A stretch of 5,474 nucleotides of DNA from Candidatus Bipolaricaulota bacterium (lineage in GTDB: Bacteria > Bipolaricaulota > Bipolaricaulia > UBA7950 > UBA9294). The notes below the pieces were generated by a model, which did not search any database, was not told where the DNA came from, and saw only the letters and a program-made list of their open reading frames with translations. The position numbers were made by a program, and so were the translations under genes. Each line of letters opens with the position of its first letter. The stretch's first letter is position 1. The stretch is taken from assembly GCA_023132545.1 (NCBI GenBank), contig JAGLYB010000134.1:1-5474 (forward strand), written 5' to 3'. Below, in pieces: positions 1 through 5,474 of this stretch.

Positions 1-2
1 CG

Positions 3-65
3 TTCTATGCCCGCGATCATGGGGCGGCCATTGTGTCGGAAATTGTTGCCAAGTTTGCCGGGTAG
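3..65 (+). CDS. C-terminal end of a possible plus-strand gene, partial
   Basis: From base 3 to the TAG at 63-65 the plus strand reads as an open frame ending in ARDHGAAIVSEIVAKFAG, an alanine-rich amphipathic helix that looks like the natural end of a cytosolic protein. The start lies outside the window. The other two plus frames give unnatural compositions. It would converge on the cyclase gene, whose stop is 24 bases away, and no clear terminator hairpin separates them. The fragment is too short to name a family, so the call rests only on composition and position. Confidence 0.45.
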   Translation, partial: FYARDHGAAIVSEIVAKFAG

Positions 66-89
66 CGATTCTTGGAGAGCCCGCTGTAG

Positions 90-1034
90 CTAGCCGGATG
101 GCCCGCCGGACAACGTTTTCATTCTCTCTAGGCGTTCTACAAACGCCTTCGCGGCCGCAGGGTCGATGTCCTTGGGATTGAAGGACAACCGCCTCTTTGT
201 GGCGCCCAAGACAAGCGTCAGTTTGCCGTCGACAATCTCAGCCTGCACGTCCTGAACAGCATGTTCAATACCCAATCCCGCTCTAGATTGTGCCCAATCA
301 ACCCAGTTAGGAATCGACTTCGCCAGCCGCTTGGCCAGCTTGCGCTTCAAGAATCGAGCCAATCCAGAGGCTTTTCCGTCATCCTCATCAGTCTCCAGCT
401 GGCGAAGCGCCTCTTCCAACTTGTCCTTCACCGATTTGCCAAGCTCGACAATGACCTTTTGATCCTCGGTGAGAATGATGTCCATGTGATCGTCGGCAGT
501 CACAATGCGAGCCACCTCGGGTCTCCAGATCACTTCGTAGAGCCGGTGATCGCCAACACCCTTGAGGCTTCGCTCTCCCATATCGCGGAAGGTGCAGCCT
601 TCGAGCGTTCCCGTCTCGTCAACCACCGACGCTGACGCAACGATTTGACCGCCCTTGGCTTCGTCGGCCAATCGCTTAGCCAGGTTTACAAAATGGCCGA
701 ACACGTCGCCGTCCGTTTGAATGACCGGACCCCAGGTTAGTCCGATACCGGCCGACATCACGGGATCTTCGTCGCTTCCGCGATATTCGTCGCAAAGTGC
801 TTCCTGCATCGCCACTGCACAACGCACTGCGCAGGAAGGATCGTCGAACGATGTCATCACGCCATCTCCATACGTCTTAAGGAGGCACCCGCCGTGCTGG
901 GCAACGCTGGCACCAACAAGATCCACGAATTGCCGGGCGATCTGAAAGGCCTTCTCATCGCCATGCTGGGCAGTAAACGAAGAGAATCCACGTAGATCAC
1001 TGAACTGAACGGCAACCGGCTGATTCGACGACAT
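90..1034 (-). CDS. class III adenylate/guanylate cyclase with unassigned C-terminal region
   Basis: This protein of about 314 residues is a soluble class III nucleotidyl cyclase that probably makes cAMP from ATP in the cytoplasm. Numbered from the ATG at 1034, FSDLRGFS (11-18) supplies the first metal Asp at D13. KTYGDG (53-58) supplies K53 and the second metal Asp at D57. DVFGHFVNLAKRL (110-122) supplies D110, N117 and R121. The Lys/Asp pair is the usual adenine-selecting combination, and Asn/Arg stabilise the transition state. The cyclase homology domain covers about 5-170. After it come a charged, probably helical stretch (189-217), a strongly basic segment LARFLKRKLAKRLAK (225-239) and a short alpha/beta tail (261-307) that I cannot assign. 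No transmembrane segment or receiver domain is seen. An ATG at 1067 would add 11 residues, but the 1034 start has AGGA at 1044-1047 with 9-base spacing and begins just before the conserved strand. Substrate choice is inferred from the motif; guanylate cyclase activity is less likely. Confidence 0.9.
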   Translation of the reverse strand: MSSNQPVAVQFSDLRGFSSFTAQHGDEKAFQIARQFVDLVGASVAQHGGCLLKTYGDGVMTSFDDPSCAVRCAVAMQEALCDEYRGSDEDPVMSAGIGLTWGPVIQTDGDVFGHFVNLAKRLADEAKGGQIVASASVVDETGTLEGCTFRDMGERSLKGVGDHRLYEVIWRPEVARIVTADDHMDIILTEDQKVIVELGKSVKDKLEEALRQLETDEDDGKASGLARFLKRKLAKRLAKSIPNWVDWAQSRAGLGIEHAVQDVQAEIVDGKLTLVLGATKRRLSFNPKDIDPAAAKAFVERLERMKTLSGGPSG

Positions 1035-1065
1035 CGCATACCATCCTAGAGGATCACATGATTTC

Positions 1066-1094
1066 ATTCTAGGCTCTCACGAAACAAAAGAAAA
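1066..1094 (-). promoter_or_regulatory. possible sigma70-type promoter of the cyclase gene
   Basis: On the minus strand TAGAAT (1071-1066) differs from the TATAAT -10 box by one base. It lies 17 bases downstream of TTTTCT (1094-1089), a poor -35 box that sits inside the T-tract of the preceding terminator. Transcription would begin near 1059, downstream of the ATG at 1067, which would favour the start at 1034. The -35 match is weak, so this is a tentative call. Confidence 0.25.
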
Positions 1095-1120
1095 CGCCGC
1101 CCGGATGATTCCGAGCGGCG
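1081..1120 (-). terminator. Rho-independent terminator of the exosortase operon
   Basis: Thirteen bases after the TAG of the large secreted protein gene, the minus strand forms an 11-bp GC-rich stem (arms 1120-1110 and 1105-1095, one G-T wobble) with a 4-base loop, ATCA on the transcript. The tract TTTTCTTTTGTTT follows immediately. This is a textbook intrinsic terminator and marks the downstream end of the minus-strand operon. It separates the operon from the cyclase gene. Confidence 0.92.
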
Positions 1121-1132
1121 CAGGATTGTTCA

Positions 1133-3895
1133 CTATCGAAGGATGAACAGCTGGCCCGTGTCTGAGAAGACACGGTCTCCGTTGGAGGCAAACACGACGT
1201 AGATATAGGCGCCGTTGGCCATCAACTGACCGTTTTCGTTACGGCCGTCCCAGACGATGTCAAGCACGTTGTGCTCTTCCGTAGCCCAAATCAGTCGTCC
1301 AGCTAGATCATAGACGGCCACTATGAAGTTCTCGGCCAGGCCTGCTCCGATGTAGGCAAAGGTCACGACGTCCGAGAAGGGTGATGGGCCGGCATAGAAT
1401 CGATCGACCGTCAGTTCAGAATCAACGATCGTGATCGTATCAAAGCTTGTATCCTTCGGATCGGACGGATCAATGTAGGTGGCAGTGATCACCTGACCTG
1501 CGATCAGGTTCAGATCGAGCGCCGCAGTCATGAACGTGCCCGGATCGGCACCAGCCACCGGCATCAGATCATAAGCCACGCCATCGATAGTCACAGCCTC
1601 TTGCAGCGACCCAACATCTGCAATCGACATATCGACCACCTTCACGAAGACTGATTCGCCTTCAATATAGGCGGCAACCGGCGAGCCGGTTGCGTCCACA
1701 AACGATGTCTGAGAGCCAAGCACCATCGCGCCACCAATCCCCACCTTGATGGAAATCCAAGCTACGTCCGAGTGGTTGGAGGGATCGTTGTAGACTGCCA
1801 GCAGTGTGTCTCCCGGCAATACGCCAAGTGAGGGAGCGCATCCGAATTTGTTTACCAAGTCAATGCACGACACGGACACAAACGTTCCTGAATCGATCCC
1901 CGTTTCCAGAAGATCGACCGGCGCCCATCGTCCGTTGCGGGGATTGAGGATGTACAACTTGGCCCAGTTACCGGATGCGAAGATGTCGGTATCACCCAGG
2001 ATGTCGTTGACCATGTGGGCAACGGCATCGTCAAATCCGCAGGGAAGATGGTTAAGAGCAGCATCGATTGGACCAAATGGCACGTTCTGTCCGTTATTCG
2101 CATTGCCGTCCCAAAAGGCGTCGATGCGCTCTCGACGGTACTGATCCTCGTCCTGATCGAGATCGATCACTTCAATGAAGGCGCAATCGGAATTCAGATA
2201 CCCAAACACACGTTTGCCCTGACGATCAAGGAAGTGCATCGTTGTTGTCTCACCGTCAAACACCTGTGTATCGCCTATTTCGAACACGGCAAACGACACG
2301 TCGTTGCCTGCTCTCGCTTCCCGAATTAGTGGGGGGAACGCCGTTGCGATATCACGATCTCCGAGGAAGGCCAAGCCATCAGCTAGGCCGGGAGCAGACT
2401 CCACGTCGAAATAAATCACGTCGTTGTAGCGAACGTAGATGGAATCTTCATTAAAAGTCTCCAGCTTCCAGTTGTCAATATCGAGCGAGTAACCACCAAA
2501 CGCCACGGGATCTCCGACTCCCAATGCATCCCAAACCGACGCCAGCTGCATACCGGTATGGGTGAAGAAGATGGGCGAATTGCTGGACACCTCGTCCAGG
2601 ATAAGCCATTCCGTATCATCGATTTCATGTGGATCACACACCTGCACCACAATCTGCTCAGGACAGCAGGAATCGACATTGGCATTGGCATCGGTCACTT
2701 CGATGTACACAGGATCCCGACCAATCCAGAAGACCGTTTGGTCGTTACGTCCGGAATCGGTGAACCGGATGCTGGAGTGATTCCTCTCTTCAATATAGGC
2801 CGTGGCTACTTTCATGTCGTCCTGGTCATTGGGATCGATGTAGTAGGCCACCAGCGTGTCACGAACGTTGAGCGCATTGAAACCCAGGTCCGTCAGGATA
2901 TCGTTGATGCGCAGCTCGAAGATGCCGGAATCCGTCGATGTTTCTTCGGCGTAGAACATAACGCGGGTCACACCGGACGCGGACGCGGTATCAAACCAGA
3001 TGATATTGCCCTCGAACTGCGTCGGGTATTCGACGTAATACGTGCCTTGCACATTGGGCTGATTACTCCCATCCGCCGCTAGATTGATCCAGAACTGGGA
3101 ATCATAGATGTTGTACCACATGATAGGTTTGAGGGGAACGGGCACGTTCCCGAGAATATCGACAACCCCGCCATAGCGCTTGAGCATGTTGAAATCGTTG
3201 GCACTGGTCAGTCGTAGCGGATTCCAGGACCCCGGATTGACCAGAATGAAGACAGGCACCATCTCAACTTCATTGCAGTTGAGGTTCTCATCGGGGTCGA
3301 TTACGCGAATCATAGCTGCCTCATTCGCATCACGATAGACCTCACGGTCCCATTCGAGAATCGCTTCGGTATCAGTGATCTTCATCATGGCCAAGGCAAC
3401 ATCGGATTGATCGTTCTGATCGACATACAACCCAATGAGCGTATCCATGTTCTCGAATCGCCCCAGCATGTAGTCTTGGCCGACGAACGCAGCAGTTCCC
3501 GGTGGGAGATAGGCAGCGTCATCAGGAAATTCAAATCCAGGGATGGTGGCAAGCATGTGCAGCTGGTTAGGCTGCGCCCATGTACGCTCGTCACCATAAC
3601 CATCTCCGTTGAAATCTGTATAAAGGTAGCCGCCCCACTCGAAGTCAGTCGGCCTTACCGGTCCAGCAAGTGGCCCTTCATAGGGCCCAACGATGTGGGA
3701 GTGATTTCGCCCGTCGTTGTCGAAGACCACGCGTGTTCCAATCATAAACGGACGACTGCTGACGAAGACACCAGTGCTGCTATCTGTCTCTTCGAGGTAG
3801 TCTTCCCCGAGCCATCCTGCCGATACTCCCGGCCAGTGGCCCTTGTGCGGCACGTAGGCAGCATCACCATGAAACACCAGGTCGCCCAAGCCCAT
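1133..3895 (-). CDS. large secreted modular protein, main part (frameshifted from its signal peptide)
   Basis: This is the 920-residue body of a secreted, acidic repeat protein. Related modules recur. Each begins with a strand such as MIRVIDPDENLN (195), VYIEVTDANANVD (396), AFIEVIDLDQDED (572) or VFVKVVDMSIAD (749). A turn of the E-T-x-x-S/T-G-x-F type follows (ETDSSTGVF 36, ETSTDSGIF 318, EVSSNSPIF 435, ETGIDSGTF 664). Each module can close with LIGLYVDQNDQSDVA (153), LVAYYIDPNDQDD (348), LLAVYNDPSNHSDVA (698) or ITATYIDPSDPKD (803). The pattern suggests Ig-like beta-sandwiches. DFNGDGYGDE (94-103) resembles an FG-GAP calcium loop. Residues about 828-920 form a FlgD-like or type IX-like C-terminal domain: AGPSPF, VAVYDLAGRLIW, IVWDGRNENGQ, ANGAYIYVV. 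There is no C-terminal helix plus Arg cluster, so it is not an obvious exosortase substrate. The ATG at 3895 lacks a ribosome binding site and follows an in-frame stop at 3908-3910 closely. The piece has no signal peptide and most likely continues the reading frame upstream. Its function is unknown; a surface or matrix role is inferred. Confidence 0.85.
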   Translation of the reverse strand: MGLGDLVFHGDAAYVPHKGHWPGVSAGWLGEDYLEETDSSTGVFVSSRPFMIGTRVVFDNDGRNHSHIVGPYEGPLAGPVRPTDFEWGGYLYTDFNGDGYGDERTWAQPNQLHMLATIPGFEFPDDAAYLPPGTAAFVGQDYMLGRFENMDTLIGLYVDQNDQSDVALAMMKITDTEAILEWDREVYRDANEAAMIRVIDPDENLNCNEVEMVPVFILVNPGSWNPLRLTSANDFNMLKRYGGVVDILGNVPVPLKPIMWYNIYDSQFWINLAADGSNQPNVQGTYYVEYPTQFEGNIIWFDTASASGVTRVMFYAEETSTDSGIFELRINDILTDLGFNALNVRDTLVAYYIDPNDQDDMKVATAYIEERNHSSIRFTDSGRNDQTVFWIGRDPVYIEVTDANANVDSCCPEQIVVQVCDPHEIDDTEWLILDEVSSNSPIFFTHTGMQLASVWDALGVGDPVAFGGYSLDIDNWKLETFNEDSIYVRYNDVIYFDVESAPGLADGLAFLGDRDIATAFPPLIREARAGNDVSFAVFEIGDTQVFDGETTTMHFLDRQGKRVFGYLNSDCAFIEVIDLDQDEDQYRRERIDAFWDGNANNGQNVPFGPIDAALNHLPCGFDDAVAHMVNDILGDTDIFASGNWAKLYILNPRNGRWAPVDLLETGIDSGTFVSVSCIDLVNKFGCAPSLGVLPGDTLLAVYNDPSNHSDVAWISIKVGIGGAMVLGSQTSFVDATGSPVAAYIEGESVFVKVVDMSIADVGSLQEAVTIDGVAYDLMPVAGADPGTFMTAALDLNLIAGQVITATYIDPSDPKDTSFDTITIVDSELTVDRFYAGPSPFSDVVTFAYIGAGLAENFIVAVYDLAGRLIWATEEHNVLDIVWDGRNENGQLMANGAYIYVVFASNGDRVFSDTGQLFILR

Positions 3896-3910
3896 CCAGA
3901 GGTAGGACTA
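3864..3910 (-). other. frameshift junction inside the large secreted protein gene
   Basis: The upstream frame stays open to the TGA at 3864-3866, and the downstream frame is open from just after a TAG at 3908-3910, so the shift lies between them. Moving from one to the other needs a +1 change. Deleting one G from either coding-strand GGG run (3891-3893 or 3885-3887) gives the same continuous product, VVLPLDGLGDLVFHGDAAY. That completes module 1 and joins the signal peptide to its body. A base-call error in a G run or a recent inactivating insertion are both possible. Confidence 0.85.
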
Positions 3911-4202
3911 CGTCAACGCCATTTACATCGATGTAGCTCCTCCACACGATATGAGCGCCGGTCTTGGTATCCATCACCTTGACATCGGTCCACACCTTGT
4001 CTCGCACATCGCAATCGATGTCCTCGTCCGGATCGATAACCACAATCCAGATCTGATCCCCTTCCCGTACTTGCGTTACGCGATTCTCGCCGTTCTTGTC
4101 AGAGGAGAAATACATCTCCGCATCCGACGCCCAAACCACGAGAAATGAAGCAGCGATGAACAAAACGGTAATGAGTGCGGCTACTGTCCATCTGGCTTTC
4201 AC
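3864..4202 (-). CDS. N-terminal fragment of the large secreted protein: signal peptide and start of module 1
   Basis: This 112-residue frame starts at GTG 4202. It carries a Sec signal peptide: basic MKAR, the hydrophobic core WTVAALITVLFIAASFLVV, and a likely cleavage after VWA before SDAE. The mature part continues EGDQIWIVVIDPDEDIDCD, the same module opening seen four times in the following frame, but stops at a TGA (3864-3866) mid-module. The missing part of the module, through LEETDSSTGVF, is in the +1 frame downstream. An ATG at 4211 would add three residues, but its AGG abuts it directly. The GTG has AGGA (4211-4214) at 8-base spacing and overlaps the stop of the preceding gene as GTGA, a typical translational-coupling junction. 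Joined across the shift, the protein is about 1022 residues. Confidence 0.82.
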   Translation of the reverse strand: MKARWTVAALITVLFIAASFLVVWASDAEMYFSSDKNGENRVTQVREGDQIWIVVIDPDEDIDCDVRDKVWTDVKVMDTKTGAHIVWRSYIDVNGVDVVLPLDGLGRPGVSW

Positions 4203-4885
4203 GATTCCCATCCTTTTCTTGCTTCGGTTCTCAGATCCTTGAATCCCCTTCTTGAGACCTCACGGTGTTTCTTCATTTCCTCGCGCATCCCCCGTAGCCG
4301 ACGCGTCCACGCCGTTGCAGTGAAAGCAACCCAAAGAACCAGGGGCGCCGCCTCCCACAACACGCGAACGGTCATCTGCCATCCATCCAGCATGCGAGCG
4401 GCGAGGAGGCCAACCGAAGTCAGACCGATGGCCGCATACGTCAGCTGAACCGACACCACCACGTAGCTCGTTTGAATCAAGAACAGCAGCCCCAGGCTGA
4501 TGCCCAACCGCGCGAATCGTCTGATCAAACCAAGGCCCGGGGTGGCTATAAACAGCGCGATCAGCGGAATGACGGCAAAGAATGTGTAGCGATCGAACCA
4601 AGTGAACGGACTGATCTGTCCCGGCCCAACGATACGGTACACCCACAGCTCGTCGCCCTGAACTTCCAACACGGACACGTTCGGTGATTCCGCGATATGG
4701 AATCCGACTCGGGCAACCCAAGTCGCCAGCCGCGTGTATGCTGGAACAATCGCGGGCCATGCCAGCGTCAACACAACGAGCACGGCAATGAAGATGCCGA
4801 TGAATTGCAGCAACATGGCTGACAATGGGCTCATCCGCTTAACTGCGCCGTGACGCAATCGCTTCTCATCTCGTGGTGTGCGCAT
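4199..4885 (-). CDS. multi-spanning membrane protein, probable exosortase H-associated partner
   Basis: This 228-residue protein has a basic N-terminus (1-20) and a transmembrane helix at about 21-46 (AMLLQFIGIFIAVLVVLTLA). A 55-residue loop follows, probably periplasmic (47-100, containing VLEVQGDELWVYRIVG). Further hydrophobic segments lie at about 101-119, 127-147, 148-164 and 177-193, before a charged, probably cytoplasmic tail from about 195. I recognise no catalytic motif. It overlaps the exosortase by 20 bases and is coupled to the large secreted protein by a GTGA overlap, so it is almost certainly made with both. XrtH loci are known to carry an associated membrane protein of roughly this size and layout, so a role in the sorting machinery is inferred from position and topology, not from a confirmed motif. 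The start at 4885 has a strong GGAGG (4893-4897) with 7-base spacing. Confidence 0.78.
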   Translation of the reverse strand: MRTPRDEKRLRHGAVKRMSPLSAMLLQFIGIFIAVLVVLTLAWPAIVPAYTRLATWVARVGFHIAESPNVSVLEVQGDELWVYRIVGPGQISPFTWFDRYTFFAVIPLIALFIATPGLGLIRRFARLGISLGLLFLIQTSYVVVSVQLTYAAIGLTSVGLLAARMLDGWQMTVRVLWEAAPLVLWVAFTATAWTRRLRGMREEMKKHREVSRRGFKDLRTEARKGWES

Positions 4886-5372
4886 ACGCCCACCTCCCCG
4901 CCCAAAGCAGCCATAGGGTCACGGCAATGACGATTAACAACGATTGCCAAATGAGTTGGTGTGCCTGATCGAGAAATCCCGGCCAATGCACGCCAATGAA
5001 ATACAAACTGACCAAGCGAACGATGTTCACGAGGAAAATCCCGCCGATACCGATGCCAACGCCGATGAGCTTGGAAATCCATCGAGCCGGGAACGCAATC
5101 ACTGCAATCAGGAACAGCCCGGTAATGAATATGCCGGTGCACGCCGTCACCACGGTGATCCCGAAAGTGCTTGACTGAACCGTCGTCCCAATCACAACCG
5201 TATCCTGACCGAATAGGTTGAGAATGCCTGACGAAAACAGGGCCAAGGTGCGTTGAATCCCGTTCATGACTGTTTCATTGCCAGCCATGATGATGAGACC
5301 GGCCAGCATCGCACCCGCTCCGAGAAGGGAGGGAATCCATTGTTTGAGCATGATCGGTCGCTTGGCAGACAT
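4866..5372 (-). CDS. xrtH: exosortase, XrtH type (IPTLxxWG-CTERM specific)
   Basis: This 168-residue integral membrane cysteine transpeptidase is expected to cut C-terminal sorting tails at the periplasmic face of the inner membrane and pass the protein on. The three family residues are present in order and context: C78 in VVTACTGIF, R119 in NIVRLVSLYFIG, and H138 in QAHQLIWQ. Hydrophobic helices lie at about 11-31, 73-93, 102-126 and 141-158. The length matches the compact exosortases such as XrtH rather than the roughly 280-residue EpsH-type enzymes or those fused to EpsI. The assignment to XrtH rests mainly on the adjacent upstream gene, which ends in the SEWG part of an IPTLxxWG tail. The start is set by AGGAG (5379-5383) with 6-base spacing. 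The ribosome binding site overlaps the stop codon of the preceding gene, indicating one operon. The exosortase family call is firm; the H subtype is slightly less so. Confidence 0.88.
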   Translation of the reverse strand: MSAKRPIMLKQWIPSLLGAGAMLAGLIIMAGNETVMNGIQRTLALFSSGILNLFGQDTVVIGTTVQSSTFGITVVTACTGIFITGLFLIAVIAFPARWISKLIGVGIGIGGIFLVNIVRLVSLYFIGVHWPGFLDQAHQLIWQSLLIVIAVTLWLLWAGRWAYAHTTR

Positions 5373-5378
5373 CGTTGT

Positions 5379-5383
5379 CTCCT
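5379..5383 (-). promoter_or_regulatory. ribosome binding site of xrtH overlapping the upstream stop codon
   Basis: AGGAG on the minus strand lies 6 bases before the xrtH ATG and shares bases with the TAG (5384-5382) of the substrate gene, as TAGGAG. A ribosome finishing the substrate gene would sit directly on this site, suggesting coupled translation of substrate and sorting enzyme. Confidence 0.75.
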
Positions 5384-5474
5384 AAGCCGCGATCGCTTGT
5401 CGGCGGCGGCGGACCCAATGCCAAGCGAATGCCAGGGCAAACAGACAGCTAGCCACGATCATACCCCACTCAGA
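5382..5474 (-). CDS. C-terminus of an IPTLxxWG-CTERM sorted protein, partial at window edge
   Basis: The last 30 codons of a gene run in from the right edge. They read SEWGMIVASC, then a hydrophobic helix (LFALAFAWHWV), then RRRR and a short QAIAA end. This is the three-part exosortase tail: recognition motif, transmembrane helix, arginine cluster. SEWG matches the second half of IPTLSEWG, the best-known form of the IPTLxxWG motif processed by exosortase H; the IPTL half would lie just beyond base 5474. The gene ends 9 bases before xrtH. The body of the protein, and so its function, is outside the window. It is presumably a secreted protein that XrtH sorts to the envelope or outside. A chance match is unlikely given the neighbour. 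Confidence 0.87.
   Translation of the reverse strand, partial: SEWGMIVASCLFALAFAWHWVRRRRQAIAA

Noticed and set aside
261..635. Plus-strand open frame of 124 residues antisense to the cyclase
   Set aside because: The minus strand encodes a cyclase with all catalytic residues; this frame is its shadow with an unstructured composition.
1133..1420. FlgD-like C-terminal domain of the large protein as an exosortase sorting signal
   Set aside because: It lacks a terminal hydrophobic helix, an arginine cluster and an IPTLxxWG or PEP motif.
1491..1509. Inverted repeat ACCTGA / TCAGGT with a 7-base loop
   Set aside because: It is only 6 bp, lies inside a coding region and has no T-tract or binding-site context; it is likely chance.
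3893..3895. ATG at 3895 as a genuine independent start for the 920-residue protein
   Set aside because: No Shine-Dalgarno sequence precedes it, the product would lack a signal peptide, and its first residues complete a module begun in the upstream frame.
3864..3910. Programmed +1 ribosomal frameshifting as the preferred explanation
   Set aside because: No known +1 shift context such as a CUU-UGA-like site is present at the junction, and an extra G in a G run is simpler. It is kept only as a possibility.
3407..3982. Plus-strand open frames of 191 residues here and 174 residues at 2558-3082
   Set aside because: They lie antisense to the large secreted protein, lack ribosome binding sites and domain-like composition. 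The minus strand has clear repeats and motifs across the same bases.
5400..5412. CGG-like triplet run resembling a microsatellite
   Set aside because: It encodes the arginine cluster of the sorting tail, which explains it fully.

Overview
The window looks like chromosomal DNA of an uncultivated Gram-negative-type bacterium of moderate GC content. Every convincing gene but one lies on the minus strand. No rRNA, tRNA, IS element or CRISPR array is visible. The lineage cannot be fixed from the sequence. The exosortase H / IPTLxxWG sorting pair and a secreted protein ending in a FlgD-like C-terminal domain would fit a didermic environmental phylum; Bipolaricaulota, Planctomycetota or an FCB-group lineage are guesses only.

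Reading along the minus strand from the right edge, the window opens inside the last 30 codons of a gene. Its product ends in SEWGM, a hydrophobic helix and four arginines, which is the second half of an IPTLxxWG-CTERM protein-sorting signal. Nine bases on is a 168-residue exosortase with the Cys/Arg/His residues of the family, best read as XrtH, the enzyme that recognises this kind of tail. It overlaps by 20 bases a 228-residue multi-spanning membrane protein, probably the XrtH-associated partner. That gene overlaps by a GTGA junction a large secreted protein. The four genes are packed as one operon, which ends at a strong intrinsic terminator at about 1081-1120.

The large secreted protein is split by a +1 frameshift near 3864-3910. 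A 112-residue piece carries the signal peptide and the start of the first repeat module. A 920-residue piece has no signal peptide or convincing ribosome binding site of its own and carries the rest. Removing one G from either of two GGG runs gives a single protein of about 1022 residues with five related acidic Ig-like modules and a FlgD-like C-terminal domain.

After the terminator, a separate minus-strand gene (90-1034) encodes a soluble class III nucleotidyl cyclase. All six catalytic positions are present, and an unassigned C-terminal region follows the cyclase domain. At the far left edge, the last 20 codons of a possible plus-strand gene converge on it.

The most notable result is a complete sorting locus: a substrate tail lying just inside the window edge, its dedicated exosortase, a membrane partner and a coupled secreted modular protein that itself lacks the sorting tail.
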